A stretch of 64,000 bases of DNA from Verrucomicrobiota bacterium. GTDB taxonomy: Bacteria; Verrucomicrobiota; Verrucomicrobiia; Opitutales; Opitutaceae. The notes below the pieces were generated by a model. That model saw only the letters and a list, made by a program, of their open reading frames with translations, ran no database searches and had not been told where the DNA came from. Of the stretch, positions 16,957-25,383 are shown one piece after another. Every line of letters starts with the position of its first letter. Position 1 is the first letter of the stretch. Position numbers and translations under genes: made by a program. The DNA is taken from contig JAEZGX010000007.1 of the NCBI GenBank assembly GCA_023416735.1, positions 1 to 64,000 of the forward strand, in the 5' to 3' direction.

Positions 16957-18525
16957 TTAGGGAGCGACCACAGGGAGCACGTGAGGTCGCGCGAGAATCA
17001 GAAATTCCGGGTCGCGGTAAACCGGAGTGAAGTAGCGGCCCAGCAGACGTTCGAATTCGCGCACGTTTTCAAGAGGTGGAGGCGCGAACGACGGAACGGA
17101 CCACAGGAAGTTGAATTTGGGGTTCGTGTGGAGAACGACCAGCGGGCTGTCGATATCGCGGAGATAGCTTTCGAAATCGTCGCCTGTGGCGAGATGAAGC
17201 GCGTGGGCGCGCTCGCGATCGAAGTCGAACGACATGCTGAACGCGCCCATGCGGAAGCGTGGGGGGATCGCGCGACCGGTTTCGATGCCGAGAATAATGG
17301 CGGAGCCGACGAAAGGTTGATCCGGGGGAAGGAGGCGTTGCACGACGTCGCGCGCGGCGGAGAGGCGGTCGGCGAGTTCGAAATGGTAGGGCGGAGCGTT
17401 CGGTGGAAGAAAGACTGACGGCAACCGGCGTTGGGATGCGCTGAGATGAGTCCAGTTAACGGCGGGAGCGACAACGAACGGCGCGGTCAACAGCGCGGGC
17501 GCGAGCAGGATCGAGCGACGTAGCGAGGAACTGGATACAACGGGACGAAGGAGGATTAATGAGGCGGCGGCGAGGGGAAGGAGGAAGGGCACGCCGTATT
17601 CCTCGTAGGTGCCGCGCGGAGCGAGATTGAAAAAAAGGCCGGCGAAAGCGGCGAGGAGCACGGCGTGTTCGCGCTGCCAGCCGGCGCGGCGGGCCGAGGG
17701 GAATCCGATGGCGGCAAGCGCGAGGAGCCAGACCGCGGGAGCGAGGCTGAGCACGACGTTCCAGGTGAGACGCCAGTCCTTGAGCGGAACGGAGACTCGA
17801 TGAAAATCGAAGATCCAGAAAACGAAACGCTCGGGAGCGGCGAAGTAGAACGGCAGAAAAACGGCGCTGGCGGAAAGCGCGAGAGCGACGAGCGCGAGGC
17901 CGATTTGACGGAGGTTGGGACGGCCCGTTTCGAAAACTGTCGCGAGCCAAAGGACGCCGAAAAAGGGCGCGGCAGGGAGGCGGCAACCGACACCGAGGGC
18001 AGCGAGTGCGGAGAGGGCGAAGATTTTCTTCGAGCCGGGCGAAGCGACGAGGAATACGGCGGTGGCGGCGATCGCGAGGAAGGACGTGACGGCGTAGGTC
18101 TTGCCGAGATGGATGAAATACATCCACGGCGGCGCGAGGGCGAAGAGCGCAATGAGCAGGAGCGCAGGCGCGCGACCGGCGCGGCGAAAGACGAGCCACG
18201 CGCCCAGCGCGACGGCCAGCGCAGCCCAGAAGCCGCTGACGGCGCGCTGTTGGAAAAGGCCGAAACCGGTGGCAGCGAGCAGGGGCGCGTTAGCGTAGGG
18301 CACGACGGGCGGCTGGGTGAATCCGAAATCTCGATACGGCATTTCACCCTGCCAAACGGAGCGAGCGGCGGCGGCGTAGAAGCCCTCGTCGACGTTCATG
18401 GCGCCGTATTTCACGTGAAATGCGGCGACGACGATATAGACGGCGGCAACGACCGCGCCGAGCAGCCAGAAGGCGAGGGCATAGGCGCGCGAAGTGGGCG
18501 CGGGCGCTGCGTCGGACGGGGACAT
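16957..18525 (-). CDS. GT39/ArnT-like membrane protein
   Basis: A 522-residue membrane protein with about 11 hydrophobic helices. After helix 1 it has GAMNVDEGFYAAAARSVWQG and then MPYRDFGFTQPPVVPY, the acidic DE loop and the YxDF/QPP pattern typical of ArnT/PMT_2 enzymes that use polyprenyl-phosphate sugars. A soluble C-terminal domain of about 120 residues follows. The start ATG (18525-18523) overlaps the stop of the upstream MocR gene by one base (TGATG), so the two are translationally coupled. The frame stays open through the whole regulator, but that part is its shadow. Confidence 0.72.
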   Translation of the reverse strand: MSPSDAAPAPTSRAYALAFWLLGAVVAAVYIVVAAFHVKYGAMNVDEGFYAAAARSVWQGEMPYRDFGFTQPPVVPYANAPLLAATGFGLFQQRAVSGFWAALAVALGAWLVFRRAGRAPALLLIALFALAPPWMYFIHLGKTYAVTSFLAIAATAVFLVASPGSKKIFALSALAALGVGCRLPAAPFFGVLWLATVFETGRPNLRQIGLALVALALSASAVFLPFYFAAPERFVFWIFDFHRVSVPLKDWRLTWNVVLSLAPAVWLLALAAIGFPSARRAGWQREHAVLLAAFAGLFFNLAPRGTYEEYGVPFLLPLAAASLILLRPVVSSSSLRRSILLAPALLTAPFVVAPAVNWTHLSASQRRLPSVFLPPNAPPYHFELADRLSAARDVVQRLLPPDQPFVGSAIILGIETGRAIPPRFRMGAFSMSFDFDRERAHALHLATGDDFESYLRDIDSPLVVLHTNPKFNFLWSVPSFAPPPLENVREFERLLGRYFTPVYRDPEFLILARPHVLPVVAP

Positions 18526-19967
18526 CACGATTGCTTTTTCGCGAGTTCGCCGAGCGTGCGCAGGGCGTTCTCGACCTGCTCGGTCCACGGAATGCCGCAG
18601 TTCATGCGGAGGCAATTCCGATAGCGGTCCTTCACCGAGAACATCGCGCCGGGCGCCGTGGCGATGCGGTGGCGCAGCGCTTCGCGGTAGAGATCGAGCG
18701 TGTCGACGCCGGGCGGAAGTTCGGCCCACAGGACGAAGCCGCCTTGCGGACGACTTAGACGCGTGCCCTCGGGGAAGTAGCGCAGGATCGCTTGGGAAAA
18801 CAGGTGCAGCTGATTTTGGTAGGCGCGACGGATCGAGCGGAGGTGGTGATCGTAGCCGCCGTTGCGCAGGAAATCGGAGACGGTTTTCTGCAGGACGACG
18901 GGAGTGCCGAGTGTATTCGTAAATTTGAGACGCCGGACGCGTTCGAGGTAGCGGCCGGGCGCGCACCAGCCGACGCGGAGCGACGGAGCGAGGGTTTTGC
19001 CGAAGGAGCTGCAGAGCAGGACGCGGCCGTCGGTGTCCCAAGCCTTGAGCGGCTTGGGACGGCGGTCGCCGTAGTGAAGATCGCCGTAGATATCGTCTTC
19101 GATCGCGGGCACGTCGTGTTGTTGGAGGAGTTGGAAAAGCTTGGCCTTCTTTTCGTCGGGCATGCAGGAGCCGAGCGGATTTTGATAGGCGGGCATGAGG
19201 AGCACCGCCTTGACGTCGCAGTTTTTCAACGCGTCCTGCGTGGCATCGAGGCAGAGGCCGGTGCGGGAATCGGTGGGGATTTCGAGGACACGGAGATTGA
19301 GTGATTGGATGGTCTCGAGGAAACCGAAGTAAGCGGGCGTTTCGACGGCGACGGTATCGCCTGGCTTGGTGACGGCGCGAAGGGAAAGGTTGAGCGCTTC
19401 GGCGCAGCCGACGGTGATGACGAGTTCGTCGTGGGAGAGCGGTGCGCCGCATTGGAGATAGCGGCGGGCGATTTCGCGCGCGAGCGGGTCGTAGGCCCAG
19501 TTCATCGCGTAGCGGCCGATCATGGTCGGATCGTTGCGGCAGATCGAGCCGATGAGCCGTCCGAGCTTCTTGTTGGGGAACAGAGACGGGTGCGGGCAGG
19601 CGGCGCCCAGCGGCACGTAGTCGGCGTCGACGGCGAGCGCGAGCATCTCGGCGGTGAGGTCGTTGACGCCGACGTAGCTCGGCTTGGCCATGGGCTTGGC
19701 CATGCGCGGTTCGGGCGCTTGCAGCGGGATTTGCGGGCGGACGTAGAAGCCGGATTGCGGGCGGGCTTCCAGGACGCTGCGATTTTCGAGAACGGTGTAG
19801 GCTTGGATGACCGTGGAGATGCTGACGTCGCGCTGGAGGGCCATGCGGCGCACGGACGGAAGACGGTGGCCGGGGCGGAGCGTGCCTTGGGCGACGAGCT
19901 CCTGGATCTCCTGCGCGAGTTCGAGGTAGAGCGGGGCGCGATCGGGTTTGGAGAGCGTTTCGATCAT
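18525..19967 (-). CDS. MocR/PdxR-type regulator (GntR HTH plus aminotransferase domain)
   Basis: A cytoplasmic protein of 480 residues. Residues 1-75 form a GntR winged helix (LRPGHRLPSVRRMALQRDV then STVIQAYTVLENR). Residues 100-475 form a class I aminotransferase fold with FGKTLAPSLRVGW, the PLP-binding Lys, and PAYQNPLG. MocR regulators sense pyridoxal phosphate or amino compounds and often bind direct repeats in their own promoter. Such a pair lies upstream at 20044-20084. The protein is followed with one-base overlap by an ArnT-like membrane protein, an unusual partner. The regulatory target is unknown. Confidence 0.9.
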   Translation of the reverse strand: MIETLSKPDRAPLYLELAQEIQELVAQGTLRPGHRLPSVRRMALQRDVSISTVIQAYTVLENRSVLEARPQSGFYVRPQIPLQAPEPRMAKPMAKPSYVGVNDLTAEMLALAVDADYVPLGAACPHPSLFPNKKLGRLIGSICRNDPTMIGRYAMNWAYDPLAREIARRYLQCGAPLSHDELVITVGCAEALNLSLRAVTKPGDTVAVETPAYFGFLETIQSLNLRVLEIPTDSRTGLCLDATQDALKNCDVKAVLLMPAYQNPLGSCMPDEKKAKLFQLLQQHDVPAIEDDIYGDLHYGDRRPKPLKAWDTDGRVLLCSSFGKTLAPSLRVGWCAPGRYLERVRRLKFTNTLGTPVVLQKTVSDFLRNGGYDHHLRSIRRAYQNQLHLFSQAILRYFPEGTRLSRPQGGFVLWAELPPGVDTLDLYREALRHRIATAPGAMFSVKDRYRNCLRMNCGIPWTEQVENALRTLGELAKKQS

Positions 19968-20043
19968 GGCGGGTGCGTGTGGTGGACCGGAGAATAGAGA
20001 AAGCTCGGGTGCCGGGGCAGGTGTAGCGGGCGGGTTTTGAAAC

Positions 20044-20084
20044 CAGCACAGTTGCAGGATATCCGGGCTGTGATCAGCACAATT
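20044..20084. promoter_or_regulatory. Candidate MocR operator: 31-bp-spaced direct repeat
   Basis: CAGCACAGTT at 20044-20053 and CAGCACAATT at 20075-20084 match at 9 of 10 bases and are 31 bp apart, three helical turns. They lie 77-117 bp upstream of the MocR start and 53-93 bp upstream of the divergent gene at 20137. The layout matches the two direct repeats bound by MocR dimers such as GabR. Function is inferred. Confidence 0.5.
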
Positions 20085-20136
20085 CGGCGAGATTTGGCTG
20101 GTTTGACTTGGACGCAGGAACGGATGGCGTCGCCGA

Positions 20137-20715
20137 ATGAGTTCATCGGCGGAATCGTTTCAGGATCGGGTCGGCGCGGTGATGGGACGGTTCGCGCGGC
20201 AGAACGGCGAAGAGTTCGAGCGGGATTCCGTGGCGCGATTTGCGGAGCGGCTTTGGCGGTTGATCGAGAAGCGGGGATTGCCGGAAGCGTTGGGCGAAGG
20301 GCAGTCGGGCAAGCCGGGCGAATTGGAGAAGAGCGAAGTTCGCGAACTCACGCGGCGAGCGACGAAAGGGGTGAAGGAAGGCGACCTATTTGAAGATGCG
20401 GCGAAGCAGGTCGTGAAAGCGTGTTTCTATCCGGAGTTTCGCGTGTGTCGGGATTCGTATCGGGAGCGAAGTGGAAAAGGAACATGCAAGCGGCAAGTGC
20501 TCGAGAAGGCGCGCGGGCGGGTGAGCGGGTCGCACTGCGTGGATTGTCCGTATTGGACGGATGTGTCACCGCAGCGGCATGCGGAGTTGCTGCGCGACGG
20601 CTGGTGTGGCGAGCGGTCGGAGTTGGAGGAGAATCGCGGCGTGTTTTTGCCGGAGGATTTCCGAGAGCTGCGGCGTTGGGTGCGGGAGTTTGCGGGGCGG
20701 CGAGAGCCGGGCTGA
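20137..20715 (+). CDS. Conserved-looking Cys-rich hypothetical protein
   Basis: I do not recognise this protein of 192 residues. It is mostly charged helices, with a central cysteine-rich part: ACFYPEFRVC, GTCKRQ and HCVDCPYW, spaced so that four or five Cys could bind a metal ion. No signal peptide or membrane helix is seen. The ATG at 20137 gives MSSSAESFQDRVG. It is divergent from the MocR regulator and shares the 170-bp region that holds the direct repeats, so it could be its target. Codon use and length suggest a real gene. Confidence 0.65.
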   Translation: MSSSAESFQDRVGAVMGRFARQNGEEFERDSVARFAERLWRLIEKRGLPEALGEGQSGKPGELEKSEVRELTRRATKGVKEGDLFEDAAKQVVKACFYPEFRVCRDSYRERSGKGTCKRQVLEKARGRVSGSHCVDCPYWTDVSPQRHAELLRDGWCGERSELEENRGVFLPEDFRELRRWVREFAGRREPG

Positions 20716-20793
20716 CGCAGACGGCGCGGTGACGGTCGAGCGCGCGCGCCGGGCGTTTTGTGCGAGCAGGCCGGAAGGCGGATCGAGGCTTCG

Positions 20794-21675
20794 TTAGAAG
20801 CGGGACCGGAGGGCGAGGGTTGCGAAGGTGCCGCGGTCGGTTTCGAGCGTGTAGGCGCGATCGAAGTAGTCGAATTCGCGATCGATGAACATGCCGGCGT
20901 CGATGCGGAGCCAAAGATTGCGGGCGACGGCGAAATCTCCGCCGAGGCCCACGCGGATCTCGCGATAGTCGAGGAAGGTGTTGGCGAGTCGACCGGTGGT
21001 CACGCCGGGAGGGATACCGAGGCTGTCGGTGATGCGAAACGTGCCGCCTTGAACGGTGGCGCTGAGGTCGAGGTTGACGGCGTCGGAAGCGCGCCACTGC
21101 ACCCCGGCGCGCGGATAGGTGAGGTTGAGCGACCAAGCGGGAGCGAAGCGCCAGCGGACACCGGCGAGGGGGATCGCGGGATGTTCGGCGTAAGCGTCCA
21201 CGCGGAGGCCGAAGAGCCAGACGAGATCGCGCGACACGGCGTAGGACGCGGCGGCGAGGAGCGGGACGTTGAAGGTCTTGGAATCGATGTCTTCGAGATC
21301 GCCGTAAAGGCCCGGCCGGAGTGTGAGCGTGGCGGTCCACTGTTCAGAAAGGCGGCGCGAACCGCTGAGGTGGAGTGCGAAAGCTTGGAGACGTTCGGGC
21401 AGGAATGTGCCGGCGGAAGCGTCGAGGCGGGTGACGGCGGCGCTGAAGCCGAAGGTGATGCTATCGCGGGCGGAGAGATGATGTCGACCGAGGGCGTTGA
21501 AATCGAAGTGGTGCACCGCGACCGACCCGGGGATGCCGGCGTGGTCGAACGTTTCGTCCGAGGAATATGAATACGAGGCTTCGCTATCGATCGTGAGTCC
21601 GGCTGGCGGCGTGGGCTGTTGGGCGAAGGCGGGCAGGGTGAACAGGGCAACGAAAAGGAAACGCAGATGACGCAT
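20794..21675 (-). CDS. DUF6268-like outer-membrane beta-barrel
   Basis: A secreted protein of 293 residues with a signal peptide (MRHLRFLFVALFTLPAFAQQ). Alternating hydrophobic strands run throughout, and it ends with Phe (ALRSRF), the outer-membrane insertion signature. Segments such as FNVPLLAAASYAVSRDLVWLFGLRVD and HPAIPLAGVRWRFAPAWSLNL match my memory of the DUF6268 family, common in Verrucomicrobia and Bacteroidetes. Function unknown. It stands alone and is convergent with the gene at 20137. Confidence 0.75.
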   Translation of the reverse strand: MRHLRFLFVALFTLPAFAQQPTPPAGLTIDSEASYSYSSDETFDHAGIPGSVAVHHFDFNALGRHHLSARDSITFGFSAAVTRLDASAGTFLPERLQAFALHLSGSRRLSEQWTATLTLRPGLYGDLEDIDSKTFNVPLLAAASYAVSRDLVWLFGLRVDAYAEHPAIPLAGVRWRFAPAWSLNLTYPRAGVQWRASDAVNLDLSATVQGGTFRITDSLGIPPGVTTGRLANTFLDYREIRVGLGGDFAVARNLWLRIDAGMFIDREFDYFDRAYTLETDRGTFATLALRSRF

Positions 21676-21760
21676 GCGCGGCAGAGTTCGCCGAAGTAGG
21701 GGGGCGTCAACGGGGGCGGGATCGTTTTGGAAACGAGCCGAGAGATTCCCCGGGGCGGGT

Positions 21761-22234
21761 TCAGGCGTATCTCTGGAGCGAAGGGCCGGTGAGGCGGCAG
21801 ATTTGCCAGGAGAGTTTTCGTTCGGCGCCGAGGGATTCGTAGAAGGCGATCGCGGGTTGATTCCAATCGAGGACGGTCCACTCCATGCGGCCGCAACCGC
21901 GCTCGTTGGCGAGTTTGGCGAGGTGGAGGAGAAGGGATTTGCCGATGCCGCGTCCGCGGAATTCGGGTTTCACGAAAAGGTCTTCGAGGTAGAGGCCGGG
22001 CTTGGCGAGGAAAGTGGAGTAGTTGGTGAAGAAGAGGGCGAAACCAGCGGGCGTTGGGGCGATGTCGTCGGTGAAGGCGAGGACGCATTCGGCGGCGGGT
22101 TTCTCGCCGAACAGCGTGGCGCGGAGTTTATCTTCGGTGGCCTCGACCTCGTGGGTGAGTTTTTCGTAGTCGGCGAGGGCGCGGATAAACTCGAGGATGA
22201 GGGGCAGATCGGCGGGCGTGGCGGGACGGATCAT
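21761..22234 (-). CDS. GNAT acetyltransferase, diamine/spermidine acetyltransferase-like
   Basis: A 157-residue protein that covers the whole GNAT fold: MIRPATPADLPLILEFIRAL, GFALFFTNYSTFLAKPGLYL, EDLFVKPEFRGRGIGKSLL (the acetyl-CoA loop RGRGIG), and MEWTVLDWNQPAIAFYESLG. The order NYSTFLAKPGLYLEDLFV is close to that of spermidine/spermine and thialysine acetyltransferases. The ATG at 22234 is the family start. The frame continues upstream across the divergent gene, but that part is not plausible protein. Confidence 0.88.
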   Translation of the reverse strand: MIRPATPADLPLILEFIRALADYEKLTHEVEATEDKLRATLFGEKPAAECVLAFTDDIAPTPAGFALFFTNYSTFLAKPGLYLEDLFVKPEFRGRGIGKSLLLHLAKLANERGCGRMEWTVLDWNQPAIAFYESLGAERKLSWQICRLTGPSLQRYA

Positions 22235-22342
22235 GGAGCGGAGATGTGGAGGAAGATGCTGGCGGCGCTCGAGGCGCCAAGCGTGAACAGGATTGAACGA
22301 TCCGCATAAATGGGGGTCTATGGAGGCTATCCAGACGACTTT

Positions 22343-22750
22343 ATGAAAATACGTAACCTGCGGAACTGGCGTGCAGTGGGGATGAGCGCGATCTTGGGCG
22401 CGGCGATGTTGACGTGCTCGGGGTGTGTGGCGGTGGTGGCCGCAGGCGCGGCGGGAGCGGCGGCGGTCGCGTGGGTGAGGGGAGAGTTGCAGACGACGTT
22501 GCCGGCGAATTTGGATCGATCGTTCAACGCCTCGAAGGAGGCGATCGAAGAGCTGCAGTTCGTCAAAGTGAGCGAGCGGAAGGATGCGTTGCTGGGGGTG
22601 CTCGTGGCGCGAAATGCGGCCGACAAGAAGATTGAGATTCAACTCGAGAACATGGCGGGGAACGTGACGAAGGTCGGTATTCGCGTCGGCGTGGTCGGAG
22701 ATCAGGAGTTGTCGCTGGCGATCCTCGAGAAGATCAAAGCCAACCTGTGA
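22343..22750 (+). CDS. DUF3568-like lipoprotein
   Basis: A small protein of 135 residues. The ATG at 22343 gives a signal peptide with basic start (MKIRNLRNW), hydrophobic helix and lipobox MLTCSGC (Cys near 27). A Gly/Ala segment (AAGAAGAAAVAWVRGEL) follows, then a compact domain with LDRSFNASKEAIEEL, KKIEIQLENM and VTKVGIRVGVVGD. This layout matches DUF3568 family lipoproteins of unknown function. It is divergent from the GNAT gene. Confidence 0.72.
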   Translation: MKIRNLRNWRAVGMSAILGAAMLTCSGCVAVVAAGAAGAAAVAWVRGELQTTLPANLDRSFNASKEAIEELQFVKVSERKDALLGVLVARNAADKKIEIQLENMAGNVTKVGIRVGVVGDQELSLAILEKIKANL

Positions 22751-22872
22751 GGCGCGGGTGAGGGGAGCGTCGGCTCTGGCGAAGGCCGGCGCGTCGGGCG
22801 GCGAGGGCGTTTCGATATGGTGATTGCAAAGACTGCAGTTTCGGCGAGCGTAGCGCGTTTTACCTACGTCTC

Positions 22873-24444
22873 ATGTTAAAGAAAATATTTGCGAAGCTTC
22901 GCGAAAAAATCGCGCCTTCGCGTTCGGCCAAGGCCGCCACTGGCGGCGGCAAAACGAGCTCTCACGGCAAGAGTCATTCCTCCTCCTCGCGCGGCGAGCC
23001 TCGTTCTGGAAAAGGTCACGGTCATGGTCACGGCGCCAAACCGGGCGGAAAAACGACGCGGCAGGATCGCGGGCCGGCGAGCGAAAGCGGACGGCGGGAA
23101 GAGCGTGGCGGACGCGGTCGCGGGGGTGCGGGATGCGGGCGCGGCGAACGCGCGGAGCGGCCGCGGCGGGATGATTCGTTTGAGCATCCGCGGCCGACGC
23201 CGTCGAAACCGGCGGTCCCCGTGGACGTGCCGAAGATGGACACGGAATTTTCGAAACTCGGTTTGTCGGACGCGCTGGCGTTCGCGGTGCAGGAGATGGG
23301 CTATGTTTCGCCGACCCCGATTCAGGCGCAGGCGATCCCGGTGGTGTTGCAAGGCGGGGATGTGATTGGATCGGCGCAGACCGGAACGGGAAAAACGGCG
23401 GCGTTTGCGCTGCCAATCATCCAGCGGCTCGGCGGTCATGGGAGCTTGCGCTGCCTGATTCTCGAGCCGACGCGCGAATTGGCGCTGCAAGTCGAGGACG
23501 CGTTTCACAAATTCACGAAGTTCACGGATCTTCGCGTGACGATCGTGTATGGAGGGGTCGGATACGGGAAACAGACTGAGGACCTGCGCCGCGGAGTGGA
23601 CATTCTCGCGGCGACGCCGGGGCGGCTGTTGGACCATATCGAGCAGGGGAATTGTTCGTTGGAGAACATCGACATCCTGGTGCTCGACGAAGTGGATCGG
23701 ATGCTGGACATGGGCTTTTTGCCGGACGTGCGGCGGATCGTGCAGAAGTGTCCGAAGGCGCGGCAAACGCTCTTTTTCACGGCGACCTTGCCGCCGGAGT
23801 TGGAGCAGCTGGCGGGGTGGGCGTTAAGCAACCCGGTGAAGGTAGAAATCGGCCGGCAGCGTTCGCCGGCGGAGACGGTGGCCCACGCGTTTTATCCGGT
23901 GGTGGCGTCGCAGAAATTCGACCTCTTGCAGCTGTTGTTGGAGCAGACGGAGTTCAAGAGCGTGATTATCTTTTCCCGGACGCGCATGGGGGCGGATCGG
24001 ATTGCGCGGAAGCTTAAAGACAGCGGACACACGGTGGGTGTGCTGCATTCGGATCGCAGCCAGCGCGAGCGCATCGAGGCGCTGGATGGTTTCAAATCGG
24101 GCAAATACGAAGTGCTGGTGGCGACGGACATCGCGGCGCGCGGTTTGGACATCGCGGGCGTGTCGCACGTGATCAACTACGACGTGCCGGAGAATGCGGA
24201 AGACTATGTCCATCGCATTGGTCGCACCGGTCGCGCGCAGAACACGGGCGACGCGTTTACACTCGTGACGGAGGACGATGTGCGCGATGCGCGCTCGATC
24301 GAGCGTTACATGGGAATGGCGGTCGAGCGGAAGAAGATCGAAGGATTTCCGTATGTGTATTCCGCGCTCTTCGACGACAAGGCGCTGGCGGAGAGTGCTG
24401 CGCCGAAGCCGGCGAGCCGGCTGCATCGTGGAGCCCGCCGCTAA
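22873..24444 (+). CDS. DEAD-box RNA helicase with basic N-terminal extension (DEVD variant)
   Basis: A 523-residue RNA helicase. Residues 1-120 are a Gly/His/Arg/Ser-rich extension that probably binds RNA. The core has the Q motif PTPIQAQAIP, Walker A AQTGTGKT, Ia PTRELALQ, motif II DEVD instead of DEAD (VLDEVDRMLD), motif III TAT, V ATDIAARGLDI and VI HRIGRTGR. It unwinds short RNA duplexes in ribosome assembly or cold adaptation. The extension lies before the core rather than after it as in RhlE. ATG 22873 (MLKKIFAKLREKI) is the only start. A hairpin overlaps its stop. Confidence 0.93.
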   Translation: MLKKIFAKLREKIAPSRSAKAATGGGKTSSHGKSHSSSSRGEPRSGKGHGHGHGAKPGGKTTRQDRGPASESGRREERGGRGRGGAGCGRGERAERPRRDDSFEHPRPTPSKPAVPVDVPKMDTEFSKLGLSDALAFAVQEMGYVSPTPIQAQAIPVVLQGGDVIGSAQTGTGKTAAFALPIIQRLGGHGSLRCLILEPTRELALQVEDAFHKFTKFTDLRVTIVYGGVGYGKQTEDLRRGVDILAATPGRLLDHIEQGNCSLENIDILVLDEVDRMLDMGFLPDVRRIVQKCPKARQTLFFTATLPPELEQLAGWALSNPVKVEIGRQRSPAETVAHAFYPVVASQKFDLLQLLLEQTEFKSVIIFSRTRMGADRIARKLKDSGHTVGVLHSDRSQRERIEALDGFKSGKYEVLVATDIAARGLDIAGVSHVINYDVPENAEDYVHRIGRTGRAQNTGDAFTLVTEDDVRDARSIERYMGMAVERKKIEGFPYVYSALFDDKALAESAAPKPASRLHRGARR

Positions 24445-24453
24445 GGCGGCGGG
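24434..24453 (+). terminator. Hairpin at the end of the helicase gene
   Basis: CCCGCCGC and GCGGCGGG form an 8-bp perfect stem with loop TAAG, and the helicase stop codon TAA lies in the loop. There is no clear T-run after it. It could be a terminator or a transcript 3' stem. Confidence 0.45.
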
Positions 24454-24563
24454 AAGATCCACGTTCAAGGATTAGGCGCCAGAGGAACCGATCTCCGATC
24501 GCGGGAGCGCGAAAGGAGATTTGGCTTTTCTTTGGAGCTTTGTGACGCAAGGCCGACGTGGCG

Positions 24564-25187
24564 TCAGTCGGTGCCGTTGATCTGGCGGTAGGCGAAGGCG
24601 GCGACGACGGCGCCGGCGAATTCAGAAATCAAATACACGCCGAACTGGGCGAACGATTCGAGTCCCATGACGAATACGCCCAAGCCGACCGCGGGGTTGA
24701 AGGCGCCGCCGGAAATGCCGCCCACGGTGATGGCGCCCACCAGCACGGTGAACCCGATCGCGAGACCGTAGAAGGAATTGCCCATGGTGGCTTTGGCGGT
24801 GGCGGTGTTGAGGACCACCCAGCAGAGCGCGAACGTGAAGAGGAATTCGACGATGAAAGAACCGAGGCGCGGGTGCGTGGCGATTACCGCGGGATCGACG
24901 CGGCCCTCGAGGAGGAGGTTCACGAGACCGGCGGCGGCGGCTCCGGCGGCGAATTGTGCGATCCAATACGGGAGAACGTCTTTTTTGTCGCATCGGCCGC
25001 GGAGAAAGGCGGCGAGCGTGACGGCGGGATTGAAGTGTCCGCCGGAGACGTGTCCGCCGGCGAAAATCATGACCATGAGGATGGACCCGATGGCGATCGG
25101 GGCGAGGGGCGCGTTCTGGCGGACCGCAAGGCCCACGGTGAGCACGAGAAAGAACGTGCCGATGAACTCGACGATGTATTTTTTCAT
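24564..25187 (-). CDS. Aquaporin/MIP channel (arsenic-operon AqpS-like?)
   Basis: A 207-residue inner-membrane channel with six helices and two half-helices with NPA motifs: GHFNPAVTLAAFLRG and GAFNPAVGLGVFVMG. In most aquaporins the second motif continues NPAR, and the Arg lines the selectivity filter. Here it is Val. From memory, the same replacement is described for AqpS, a channel in rhizobial arsenic operons. ATG at 25187 (MKKYIVEFIGTFFLVL). It is divergent from an ArsN2-like acetyltransferase and a broken arsC, which supports an arsenic role; a general solute channel is the alternative. Confidence 0.85.
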   Translation of the reverse strand: MKKYIVEFIGTFFLVLTVGLAVRQNAPLAPIAIGSILMVMIFAGGHVSGGHFNPAVTLAAFLRGRCDKKDVLPYWIAQFAAGAAAAGLVNLLLEGRVDPAVIATHPRLGSFIVEFLFTFALCWVVLNTATAKATMGNSFYGLAIGFTVLVGAITVGGISGGAFNPAVGLGVFVMGLESFAQFGVYLISEFAGAVVAAFAYRQINGTD

Positions 25188-25255
25188 AGGGGTTGGGGTA
25201 ATCAGCCGGGACTGAAGTAAACGGGGTGAAGTGCTCGCACAACGTGTTTTGTGTC

Positions 25256-25274
25256 GGTCAGGAAAATCCTGACC
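25256..25274. promoter_or_regulatory. Palindrome between the aquaporin and arsN2-like genes
   Basis: GGTCAGGA and TCCTGACC flank AAA, a perfect 8-bp inverted repeat. It lies in the divergent promoter region, 69 bp upstream of the aquaporin start and 110 bp upstream of the acetyltransferase. It may be an operator for a regulator not present here. Confidence 0.4.
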
Positions 25275-25383
25275 AGGCGGCATCAGGGACGGTGGAGAGG
25301 AGATTCCGCGTGAGTCCGAGGAGAAATGTCGATGAGTTGCCCTCGTGGAGCAGGATGAACGAAAGCGACTCGAAGCGGCGGGG

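Noticed and set aside
18526..20049. N-terminal extension of the third ArnT-like protein through the MocR gene
   Set aside because: The frame is open only by base composition; the TGATG overlap at 18523-18527 gives the true start.
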